Assembly: GCA_025354165.1 (NCBI GenBank)
Contig: JANXNI010000052.1
Coordinates: 62,001 to 126,000, forward strand
DNA from: Burkholderiales bacterium
GTDB taxonomy: Bacteria > Pseudomonadota > Gammaproteobacteria > Burkholderiales > Casimicrobiaceae
DNA length: 64,000 nucleotides
Reading direction: 5' to 3'
Both the position numbers and the translations under genes were made by a program. Below are positions 55,884 to 63,436 of the stretch, piece by piece; the stretch's first letter is position 1; every line of letters starts with the position of its first letter. Under the pieces are notes generated by a model, which was given only the letters and a program-made list of their open reading frames with translations, was not told the DNA's origin and searched no databases.

Positions 55884-56216
55884 ATGCAAGTTTTTATCGG
55901 CCTGTGGAAACCAAAACAGAACTGGCTGGCGCTCTCGCAGCCCGCTCGAACAGCGTATCTGAGCAAGGTGACCGCGCTCACGCGGCTACGCCTGGGCAGC
56001 AAAGCAGAAGCTGTCGCCTGGGGGCAAAACAACCACGATGCGACCACCGATCGTTATCAGTTTTTTTGCGTCTGGCGGTTTCCGACTGCGGCGATGGGGG
56101 ACGCCTATCTAACCGTGCTCGCCGAGAACGGCTGGAACGATTATTTTGAAACTGACAGTGTCCGCGGCGATCCAAAAACACCGTTTGACGTCATGACGCA
56201 GCACGTGCTTCTGTAG
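55884..56216 (+). CDS. Small conserved hypothetical protein (DUF6616-like)
   Basis: 110 residues from ATG 55884 (MQVFIGLWKPKQNWLALS). The fold may be a dimeric alpha-beta barrel (QFFCVWRFP, LENGWNDYF-type segments). I do not recognise a function. It converges on, and overlaps by 26 nt, the membrane protein gene on the other strand. Confidence 0.65.
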   Translation: MQVFIGLWKPKQNWLALSQPARTAYLSKVTALTRLRLGSKAEAVAWGQNNHDATTDRYQFFCVWRFPTAAMGDAYLTVLAENGWNDYFETDSVRGDPKTPFDVMTQHVLL

Positions 56217-56892
56217 TGGCGACCTCGCGGACCGCCTCGCTCCGACGCTCTTCCACGGCTTCGCGATTGATCGGCGGATGAGATGGTGCAGGCGCGACGG
56301 CAACGGCCGGTCGCTGTTTGTCCGTCATATTCCAGAACACGCGCGCTAGCCACACAGCGGCAATGCAGGCGGACGCGATCGTCAGGCACTGCCCGACCCA
56401 CTGCTGTTCGTCGAGACGATAAGAATTGCAAACACGCGCTGGTGCCGTCTCATAAAGCGAGCCGGCAATCGCCATCATCGGCAATACATTGCCCAGGAAA
56501 AAGCCTTGAACGATGACGCCAGCGCTGCGCCACGATAGGTGCAACGCTGAACCGCACAACAGCAGCGCTACAGATTTGACGATTTCGACATGCGCATCAA
56601 CCAATGCGAGGTCAAGCAGGCGCGGGATCATCGCCAGCGCCAGAACCAGCGCCGCAAACGTTAAGCCAGCTATGCCGTATGCGTTCCATTGTGCGATCTG
56701 CTCACGAGCCTTAGTCGATAGCGCTCCGGCGAGCAACATGCCGGTCAAAATTAGCGCTGGAAATTGCACAAGCATGTGCATCGACATTTGCGCCTCGAGC
56801 GCATGCCGGAGCGGCGGCGTGACAAGTGCGACGAGTGCGACGAGCCCAAAGACTGTGCCGTAACGATCAAACGCGCATTTCAACGCGTTCAT
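56191..56892 (-). CDS. Unrecognised membrane protein of the cbb3 cluster
   Basis: About six membrane segments and several His in or near them (SMHMLVQFP, VDAHVEIVKS, ALHLSWRS). The C-terminal 35 residues are charged and Ala-rich. It abuts the Sco gene and so belongs to the oxidase operon. It may assist copper or heme assembly, but that is inferred only from position. Confidence 0.7.
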   Translation of the reverse strand: MNALKCAFDRYGTVFGLVALVALVTPPLRHALEAQMSMHMLVQFPALILTGMLLAGALSTKAREQIAQWNAYGIAGLTFAALVLALAMIPRLLDLALVDAHVEIVKSVALLLCGSALHLSWRSAGVIVQGFFLGNVLPMMAIAGSLYETAPARVCNSYRLDEQQWVGQCLTIASACIAAVWLARVFWNMTDKQRPAVAVAPAPSHPPINREAVEERRSEAVREVATTEARAAS

Positions 56893-57554
56893 CAGCCCGC
56901 AGCTTTTTGCGAAGTGGGCACTGATTGCGTCGAAAGATACTGTGCATACGCTAGGGCCGCTTCCATCTCCGCGTAGTCGAAGATGCGCACCAGGCGACCG
57001 CGACTGTCGACAACCAACAGTGCTGCGTTGTGCTCGAAACCGCCCATGCCATCGGGAATGACGACAACATCAAAGCTGCCGAGTAAATTCGCAAGCCCTT
57101 CAGCGTTAATCGGCGCAGCGAACCGCCAGCGTGCGGGATCGGCATTCAGGCTTTTCCCGTACCCTGCCAACACGGCGGGCGTGTCGTGCCCGGGATCGAA
57201 GCTGATCGAAAGCAGCTGCACTCGCGGAGCCGCAGTGCTTTCCGGCCGAGGTAGCGCCGCCAGCGTTGACTGCATTTGCTGAAACGTACTGCCCAACGCT
57301 AGACACACGGTCGTGCAGCGGGTGTAAACGAAGTCGATGATGGTAACTTGCCCGTCGTGCTTGACTAACGCAGGCAACGAGGCATCAATCTCCGGACCAC
57401 GCAGCGCAACACTCGGCGCCGGTACTTCGGCGCGGGCGACGTGAAGCCTGCGCGCGCCTTCTGCTGTCCAGACGTTGAAGTCCAGCGTGAGCCATGAGCC
57501 GACCACGAACGCCGCAAGCGCCGCCAAAGCCGTGACGCTGGCCGTGCGCCACAT
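56892..57554 (-). CDS. SCO1/SenC family copper chaperone
   Basis: Thioredoxin-fold protein that delivers copper to a cytochrome oxidase. One N-terminal anchor (ALAALAAFVVGSWLTL), CxxxC (C80, C84 in YTRCTTVC) and the distal His in GGFEHNAALL. Its end overlaps the next gene and its start overlaps the cytochrome gene stop by 1 nt. Confidence 0.92.
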   Translation of the reverse strand: MWRTASVTALAALAAFVVGSWLTLDFNVWTAEGARRLHVARAEVPAPSVALRGPEIDASLPALVKHDGQVTIIDFVYTRCTTVCLALGSTFQQMQSTLAALPRPESTAAPRVQLLSISFDPGHDTPAVLAGYGKSLNADPARWRFAAPINAEGLANLLGSFDVVVIPDGMGGFEHNAALLVVDSRGRLVRIFDYAEMEAALAYAQYLSTQSVPTSQKAAG

Positions 57555-58228
57555 TACTTTGCAGCCGCCAGTGCCTTGAGTGCTGCGCCTCCATCAAATG
57601 GCGTATCACGCGTACTCACCTTACGTTCTGCCGTCACTGCGTCGGTGGTGACGGGTTTTGCCGTGTTTGACCATTGCGAACGGATGTGCGTTGCCACCGC
57701 GGCAAGCTCGGCATCGCTAAGTTGTTTGAACGCAGGCATCACGCCTTTGTAGGATGTGCCAAGCACTTCAATCTCGCCGCTAATTCCGTGCAGCAGAATG
57801 TTGATTACAGTACGCTCGTCACCTCGGACCCACTCTGAGCCATCGAGGGGAGGGAAGAGACCTGGCAAGCCTTTGCCCGTTGCCTGATGGCAAGCGACGC
57901 AGTTGCCATTAAAAAGCGCCTTGCCATCGGCTGCTGCCGTGGCTGCGCCGGGTGCGCCCGGCTTCGCAGCGCGAAGGTCCGCCACCGTACGCCGGTCGCC
58001 CAGCGTAGCATCGCCGAAAGGGTCGGACATCAGCACGTATCCGGCACCGAAAAGCACCATCACCAGCGTGACGGCGGCAGCAAGGAGCGGCATCGGTTGC
58101 ACCCGTTCCGACGGGTCGGCATTCTCCCGCTGCTGGGCGGGTGCATGACCCGGGGTTGCGGTCGATGCATGAGCTACTGGTGGTCCGATGGGGCCTGCGG
58201 GCGGCGTGGGTTTGGAGTCGATAGTCAT
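57554..58228 (-). CDS. Membrane-anchored mono-heme cytochrome c
   Basis: A Pro-rich cytoplasmic N-terminus, one membrane segment (LLAAAVTLVMVLFGAGYVL), a linker and a single class I cytochrome c domain with CVACH and the distal Met in GVMPAFKQL. It takes the place of CcoP in the operon, but it has one heme motif where CcoP has two. Confidence 0.9.
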   Translation of the reverse strand: MTIDSKPTPPAGPIGPPVAHASTATPGHAPAQQRENADPSERVQPMPLLAAAVTLVMVLFGAGYVLMSDPFGDATLGDRRTVADLRAAKPGAPGAATAAADGKALFNGNCVACHQATGKGLPGLFPPLDGSEWVRGDERTVINILLHGISGEIEVLGTSYKGVMPAFKQLSDAELAAVATHIRSQWSNTAKPVTTDAVTAERKVSTRDTPFDGGAALKALAAAK

Positions 58229-58246
58229 CGTGGTCTCCTCGGTTGC

Positions 58247-58837
58247 CTAAGGCGTATCCGGGGCAGGCAGCACCGGATAGGTGTGATCAAGCGCCTGTAG
58301 ATACTTCACCAGATCCAGCGCGTCTTGCGAAGCAACGACCACCTTGCCGACTGGCGCGTAGTTAGGCGGTAGCGCTACGGTCTGATCGCCCGTCTCGGCG
58401 GCGTCCTTCAGGCGGAACAAAAATGGATAGGCAGGCATGATCGACTCGGGCACATACGCACGCGGCTGATACAGGTGCCCCAAATGCCAGTCCTTGCTCG
58501 GCTGCCGTGCGCCGATGTTGAACAAATCGGGGCCTGTGCGCATCGTACCCAGCAGGTGCGGCTTGTCGTAGACATAATCGGCGGGCACAGAAGGCCTGCC
58601 CCAACCGCGCGAGAAGTCGGGAGCGAGGTTGCGATCACGTGGCTGCTGGCTATGGCAGTAGACGCAGCCGTTGGCGACATAGACGGCTCGTCCATTTAGC
58701 TGCTGTTCGGTGTAGGGCTTGAGTGCGGCCGGTGCCTTCAGGTCACGCACCTGGATGTAGGGCAGCACGACAAGCGCGGCGGTGGCGACCGCCAATGCCA
58801 CCATCGCACCCGAGGCAAGCTTAAGTTCATTTTCCAT
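58247..58837 (-). CDS. ccoO: Cytochrome c oxidase cbb3-type subunit II (CcoO)
   Basis: A single N-terminal membrane helix (AMVALAVATAALVVLPYI) and a mono-heme c domain with CVYCH (C58, C61, H62) and the Met in ESIMPAYPF. Carries electrons to the heme-copper centre of CcoN. Its ATG overlaps the ccoN stop by 11 nt. Confidence 0.94.
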   Translation of the reverse strand: MENELKLASGAMVALAVATAALVVLPYIQVRDLKAPAALKPYTEQQLNGRAVYVANGCVYCHSQQPRDRNLAPDFSRGWGRPSVPADYVYDKPHLLGTMRTGPDLFNIGARQPSKDWHLGHLYQPRAYVPESIMPAYPFLFRLKDAAETGDQTVALPPNYAPVGKVVVASQDALDLVKYLQALDHTYPVLPAPDTP

Positions 58838-60467
58838 GAGCTAACTCCTTCGTTTGCCAGAACAGTGCGGCACCGGTGCGGTGTGGGCCGAAGCGCAGGG
58901 CCATCGCAAAGAAATGGCCGACGAACACCAGGTGTCCGAGCGTCATCAACACGCCGCCGACGCTGCGCGACTTGAGCCACGGCACGGTTAACGTCATGGA
59001 TTCGTTGAACGAGCGTGCAGCATCGAGCATCGCCATGCCTTGCAGCCAGCCGCCGATACTGAGGCCGACAAAGTAGATTGCCATGCCCAGCGCGGCAAGC
59101 CAGAAATGCAGCGTGATAAGCCGTGGGTACGGCCACTCCCAGTCCAGCACTCGCGGCAGCATGAAATAGATGGCACCGAACATGACCATCGACACGAACG
59201 CATACATGCCAAGGTGAGCGTGGGCGACGGTGAAGTGGGTGAAGTGAGTCACTGCGTTGACGCTGCGTAACGCTTCAAATGATCCCTGAACGGACGACGC
59301 CAGATACATCAGCCCACCAAACATCATGAATCGCAGCGTCGGCGAATAACGCGCCAAATGCATCTGCCCTTTGAGCGTCCCCTTCATGTTGATCGTGAAG
59401 GCGATCACCGGGATGATCATCATCACGCTCTGCACGATTGACAGCGTCGTCAGCCAGCCGGGCACCGGCCCACCGATCAGGTGGTGGCCGCCGACCTGTC
59501 CGTAAAAGAAGGCGAGCGTCCAGAAGCCCAGTAGCGACAAGTTGTACGACACCACCGGTCGTCCGATGATCTTCGGTAGAAAGTAATAGATCGCACCGAC
59601 CGACACCGGTGTAAACCATAAGCCGAGCGCATTGTGACCGTACCACCAGTTGGTAGTGGCCTGTTGGACGCCCGTGTGTACGCCCGGCAGATTGGCTACA
59701 CCGAAAAGAACGGCGAACCAGAGCAGGGCCGCGACCATGTACCAGACGCTGACATAGAGATGTTCAACGCGGCGGTTGACCAGCGTATAGAGCGCCGACA
59801 GGATGACGAGTGCGAATCCCGCAAAAATAAAAATATCGATCTGCCACGGAATCTCTAAAAACTCCATACCGTCTGTCCACCCGGCGGCAATCGCGCCGAT
59901 GCCTGCGGTGATACCGGCGTTGATAAACGTGCCGCCGAGCATCGCCCAGATGGCGCCGTGCAGTCGAGTACGTAGCAGCCGCGGCAGCACCCAGAGAATC
60001 ACGGCAAGTGCCGCGTTGGACGACCACCCGTAGATCACTGCATTGAGGTGAATCGTCCGAATGCGGCCGAAGCCCAGCCACGCCTGCTGCACCAACCAAT
60101 CGGGCTCGTGCAACTTAATCGAGGAAATCAGGCCAGCGAGCGAACCAATCAGCAACCAGAAGCAGGCAAACGCGATGAACATGAAAACCGGGAAGGCGCT
60201 GGAACGATCCGCATCAACGCGATCCGCTATCTCTGCTGCGTCGACCGCCGATACGGCATCGGGGTGCGCTGCCGCTTGCATTTTGTGCTGCTCGTCGCCT
60301 GCGAGCGCGGGGTCATCGATTTTTCCGACTTCGCCGCGCGCAAAGATGACCGACGCAGCGGCGGGATTTTCGACCAGCAGTCCCTTTCGCAGTGACCAGA
60401 TGAACCCGAAAAGCCCGATGATCGAGAGCAGGAAGGCCCCTAAGAGACTCAGTATGGCGCTGTCCAT
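58827..60467 (-). CDS. ccoN: cbb3-type oxidase subunit I (CcoN) with CcoS-like N-terminal extension
   Basis: The heme-copper oxidase catalytic subunit, reducing O2 at low oxygen. After about residue 75 comes the usual CcoN body with 12 membrane helices and His ligands (IHLNAVIYGW, WWYGHNALGLWFTP, GGHHLIGGPVPGW, HFTVAHAHLGMYAF). The first 55 residues form an extra helix plus SLRKGLLVENPAAASVIFARGEVG, which looks like the small assembly protein CcoS, so the gene seems to be a CcoS-CcoN fusion. ATG 60467 overlaps the stop of a 15-codon leader frame; GTG 60476 is the alternative start. Confidence 0.9.
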   Translation of the reverse strand: MDSAILSLLGAFLLSIIGLFGFIWSLRKGLLVENPAAASVIFARGEVGKIDDPALAGDEQHKMQAAAHPDAVSAVDAAEIADRVDADRSSAFPVFMFIAFACFWLLIGSLAGLISSIKLHEPDWLVQQAWLGFGRIRTIHLNAVIYGWSSNAALAVILWVLPRLLRTRLHGAIWAMLGGTFINAGITAGIGAIAAGWTDGMEFLEIPWQIDIFIFAGFALVILSALYTLVNRRVEHLYVSVWYMVAALLWFAVLFGVANLPGVHTGVQQATTNWWYGHNALGLWFTPVSVGAIYYFLPKIIGRPVVSYNLSLLGFWTLAFFYGQVGGHHLIGGPVPGWLTTLSIVQSVMMIIPVIAFTINMKGTLKGQMHLARYSPTLRFMMFGGLMYLASSVQGSFEALRSVNAVTHFTHFTVAHAHLGMYAFVSMVMFGAIYFMLPRVLDWEWPYPRLITLHFWLAALGMAIYFVGLSIGGWLQGMAMLDAARSFNESMTLTVPWLKSRSVGGVLMTLGHLVFVGHFFAMALRFGPHRTGAALFWQTKELAHGK

Positions 60468-60514
60468 TATGGCCACCGCCCGGGTGCGCTAAGTGTCGTC
60501 ATTTCCAGACTCAT
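60467..60514 (-). CDS. Possible 15-codon leader ORF before ccoN
   Basis: ATG 60514 reads MSLEMTTLSAPGRWP and stops at TAA overlapping the ccoN ATG (TAATG). A perfect AGGAG (60525-60521 on the minus strand) is 6 nt upstream of this ATG, whereas ccoN has none of its own. That suggests ccoN is translated by coupling. Nothing is known of the peptide itself. Confidence 0.45.
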   Translation of the reverse strand: MSLEMTTLSAPGRWP

Positions 60515-60674
60515 CGCATGCTCCTAGATCAATACATTCGTAGTGTAGTACCGACGCTTCGCTTCGTTTCATGGGTGCGGTAATGGCACCTTGCCGCAGC
60601 GCGAACGCGCAAAAAATACGTGTTTATTCAAGCGGCGGTAGCGCGCAGGCCCGGCTTCAACAACACGCCGTCGC

Positions 60675-61133
60675 TCATGTCACGCCCTTACGATGCAGCG
60701 CGACTGTGTGGATCGAGGCGGTCGTGCATCCTGTGCGTGTCGGCAGGATATCCGCCAAAGTGAATTCGTCGAGGTGCGCCAGAAAACGCTGTAGCGCTCC
60801 GTCCAATACACCCGCCAATCCGCAGCTGCCAGTAATCACGCAAGCGTTGTTGGTTCCGAAACACTCGACCAGATCAAAGTCCGGTTCGACGCTGCGCACG
60901 AACGCACCCAGATTGATGTTTTCAGGGGACTGCGCCAATCGCATACCGCCGCCTTTGCCGCGAACGGTGGTGACCCAACCGCGCAGTCCAAGCTGGTGCG
61001 TAATCTTCATAAGATGCGCTTCTGAAATGGCATACGTCTCGGCGATTTCGGCAATCGTGCAAAGGCGGTCGGAGTGCTGCGCGACGTGCATCAGCAGTCG
61101 CATTGCATAGTCGGTCATCGTGGTTAAGCGCAT
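60675..61133 (-). CDS. nsrR: NsrR-like Rrf2 family nitric-oxide-sensing repressor
   Basis: Winged helix TTMTDYAMRLLMHVAQ and the three iron-sulfur cysteines C91, C98 and C104 in the NsrR arrangement (VECFGTNNACVI, SCGL). Binds a cluster that NO destroys, releasing target genes. ATG 61133 is taken as start; the longer frame reaches into nnrS. It is the last gene of the globin-nnrS-nsrR operon, preceded by an NsrR-like site, so it probably represses itself. Confidence 0.9.
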   Translation of the reverse strand: MRLTTMTDYAMRLLMHVAQHSDRLCTIAEIAETYAISEAHLMKITHQLGLRGWVTTVRGKGGGMRLAQSPENINLGAFVRSVEPDFDLVECFGTNNACVITGSCGLAGVLDGALQRFLAHLDEFTLADILPTRTGCTTASIHTVALHRKGVT

Positions 61134-61146
61134 CGCGAACTCCTGA

Positions 61147-62400
61147 TCATTGGCGAGTGCTCTGGCCGAGCGCAGCGTTCGCGCTCGGCGACACAATCGG
61201 CTTCGATAGGGGGGCGTAGATGCGAGCGCGAATCAACATGGGAAAGAAACGCCAAAGGTAGAGCGTGAATGCGAGCACCCAAGCTGCGGCTGACATTTGT
61301 AGTGCCCGCTGCGCAAATTCCGAAGGTAGCAGCGCCAGCAGGCGCAGCCCTGCGGCAGTGATCACCAGCACATAGGCGGTGACCATGCTCCCGTCTGTTC
61401 GCAGAGGCCGTCCGAGGTGACCCAGCGCGGTGCGCGTCACCATGCCGATAATCAACACCGAAAAGCCCGCCACCCCGATCACATGTACCGACCAGGCCGC
61501 GCGCTCGACCCATCCGGCTGCCTGGGCTGCGGCAACGAGTAGCCCCACGCCAAGCGAGCCGTAGCCCAAGTAGAGGATCCAAAGCAGCGGTTCGCGGCGT
61601 ACGGCCCAAGGTTTCCATGAGATTGTTTGCACCAGCGCGAGGAGGCCCGCAATTGCGAGGCTGATTGCCATGAACTCGGTGAGGTTTAGCAATCCGAAGG
61701 CGACGGCAAGCGCGCAGGCAGCCAACTGCCATTGGCCGCTTTGCGTGAGCATAGGAATCTGAAGGCCCGGCGTCGCACGCATCGCGAAGAAAGGGATGAC
61801 CCGGCGTGCCACTAAAAGGGCGACCAACGCCATGCAGAGAAGGCCGGTGCGCAGGCGCTCCATGACGAGCGCGTAATCACCTTGCCATACGGCAGCAAGG
61901 TACAAGCCGTCGATGATTCCGAGGCCGAGCACCAAGAGCGGTACGCCGTAGTTGCGCTGACTTCGCGTCTTGTAGATGCATCGACCCATCGCCAGCGCCG
62001 CCCACACGAAAAACGCGACTTCGCTGCACGCGCCGACCCCGAATGCACTCGGGTACGGCGCGAGATAGGCCAGACGTGCCATCACCCAGAGTGCAGCAAG
62101 GACGCCGAGGCGATGATCGCTCAATGGGTTGACGCCCGTCCAGGTGTTAACCGCTGTGAGCAGGAAACCAACGGCGATGGTGGCAATGAATCCCCACAAC
62201 ATTTCGTGAGCATGCCAAAGCACTCCCGAAAGCGGCCCGTTCAGCCATGAGGGGGCGTATACCCATAGCGCAATCGAGACTGCCGCCCATAGGCAGCCTC
62301 CGATATAAAGCGGGCGAAATGCCAGCTCCAGAAAGGCACGCCACTGCGGTGCAGCCAGCTTGCCGCGAGTCGGCTCCTCGATCTGCAGGTACTCAGTCAT
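61147..62400 (-). CDS. nnrS: NnrS family heme-copper membrane protein
   Basis: About 12 membrane segments with RPLYIGGCLWAAVSIALWVYAP, WHAHEMLWGFIATIAVGFLLTAV and NTWTG motifs of NnrS, which protects cells from nitric oxide and nitrosative stress. Its start overlaps the globin stop by 8 nt and nsrR follows after 13 nt. Confidence 0.93.
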   Translation of the reverse strand: MTEYLQIEEPTRGKLAAPQWRAFLELAFRPLYIGGCLWAAVSIALWVYAPSWLNGPLSGVLWHAHEMLWGFIATIAVGFLLTAVNTWTGVNPLSDHRLGVLAALWVMARLAYLAPYPSAFGVGACSEVAFFVWAALAMGRCIYKTRSQRNYGVPLLVLGLGIIDGLYLAAVWQGDYALVMERLRTGLLCMALVALLVARRVIPFFAMRATPGLQIPMLTQSGQWQLAACALAVAFGLLNLTEFMAISLAIAGLLALVQTISWKPWAVRREPLLWILYLGYGSLGVGLLVAAAQAAGWVERAAWSVHVIGVAGFSVLIIGMVTRTALGHLGRPLRTDGSMVTAYVLVITAAGLRLLALLPSEFAQRALQMSAAAWVLAFTLYLWRFFPMLIRARIYAPLSKPIVSPSANAALGQSTRQ

Positions 62401-62794
62401 GAGCTAACTCACCCGGCATTGCTTCAGGATGATGACTCACTTGATAGCCGTACCAAAGGCTTCGCGCAACCCGCTGTGCCATCGCGTTAGCCTGTTCGCG
62501 CATCACCGGATTGGGCTGTGCGGCGGTTGTCTTGCGAAAGAGTGTGAGCCAGCGCTGGAATAGTTCAGCGCTCAAGCCGGGCAGGGCGATGTGCTTGGGC
62601 ATGGGCGTGCCGGCGAAGCGGCCGGTGCGACGCAATAGTGATGACCAAAAATCGACAAGCTTCGCAAGATGCGAATCCCAATCGTGGATGTGACGGTCAA
62701 AGATCGGGCCCAACATCTCGTCGCGCCGTACGGATGAATAGAAGGTGTGCACGAGCTGCGCAATTTCTGCTTCGGTGCAGACGTTTTCGACCAT
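62393..62794 (-). CDS. Group III truncated hemoglobin
   Basis: A 2-on-2 globin of about 133 residues: LVHTFYSSVRRDEMLGPIF, the proximal His in MPKHIALPGL and WLTLFRKTTAAQ are typical of group III (Ctb type). Binds O2 and NO. ATG 62794 is chosen; the frame is open to 62824. It heads the NO operon, 43 bp downstream of an NsrR-like site. Confidence 0.9.
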   Translation of the reverse strand: MVENVCTEAEIAQLVHTFYSSVRRDEMLGPIFDRHIHDWDSHLAKLVDFWSSLLRRTGRFAGTPMPKHIALPGLSAELFQRWLTLFRKTTAAQPNPVMREQANAMAQRVARSLWYGYQVSHHPEAMPGELAHD

Positions 62795-62836
62795 GAGACC
62801 CTTCCTGTGGCAGGTGCCAGACAAACAGAAAAATTA

Positions 62837-62859
62837 AAGATTTATGTGCAATATATCTT
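62837..62859. promoter_or_regulatory. NsrR-type operator before the globin gene
   Basis: AAGATTTATGT, G, CAATATATCTT: the 11-1-11 inverted repeat layout of NsrR sites (AAGATGCATTT half-site consensus), with 8 of 11 half-site positions symmetric. It is in the gap just upstream of the operon that ends in nsrR. Confidence 0.7.
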
Positions 62860-63142
62860 ATAGCCACGTCGGCGGCGGGTTTCAGGTGCGGCGTTTAGAT
62901 GTGATCGAACCACTACGAAAAAATCTTGTCGCTCACGTATGAGCCTTTCACCGTGCAATCGATAGCCTTTGCAATGCTTGGCAAGAACACCGCATCGCCA
63001 TCATGCGCTAAAAAAACAAAAAAAATACCGCCCGGAGGCGGCGAGAGGGGAGGAGGAGGCGGCGGTTTACAACGTATTGACCGGAAGGTGCTACTGGTTT
63101 GCCTGTGGAGGAACTACTGCACCGGATTTGGGTAGACGAGCG
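62860..63142. other. Non-coding stretch, nothing recognised
   Basis: Between the globin operon promoter and the DUF1328 gene. It holds A-rich and GGAGG-rich low-complexity runs (63010-63065). Plus-strand open frames here (62926-63135, 62969-63193) have no recognised domain and an amino-acid make-up set by the purine-rich run, so no gene is called. Confidence 0.5.
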
Positions 63143-63301
63143 CTAGCGCCTCAGGCTAAACAAAAAAGTGACGGCGGCGACGATCAGGAATAGGTAGAAC
63201 AGAATCTTCGCAATGCCTGCTGCCCCGACGGCGATCCCCCCGAATCCAAATACTGCAGCGATGAGTGCGATGACCAAAAAAACTACGGCGTAATGCAACA
63301 T
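63143..63301 (-). CDS. DUF1328 small membrane protein
   Basis: 52 residues from ATG 63301: [23 protein letters not shown] and [16 protein letters not shown] form two membrane segments, the usual DUF1328 (YtjA) pattern. Often stress-induced; function unknown. The longer frame to 63337 is not needed. Confidence 0.88.
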   Translation of the reverse strand: MLHYAVVFLVIALIAAVFGFGGIAVGAAGIAKILFYLFLIVAAVTFLFSLRR

Positions 63302-63436
63302 GATTAACTCCCTGTTTATTGACGGCTGCCAAAGCAACGCGATAGAGAGAAGTTAATAAGGTAAGGTGCGCGCTGACATAGGCGCTGCGCGACACATTTA
63401 GTAGGTCAGCGTTGCGCCCGTTCTGTAGTCCGACGC

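Noticed and set aside
60526-60560. A second NsrR or an FNR site before ccoN
   Set aside because: TACA...TGTA symmetry exists with 7 bp between, but the flanking bases do not match NsrR and no TTGAT-N4-ATCAA is present; too weak to report.
62926-63193. Two plus-strand open frames of about 70 residues between the globin and DUF1328 genes
   Set aside because: No domain, no ribosome binding site, and a composition dictated by a purine-rich run.
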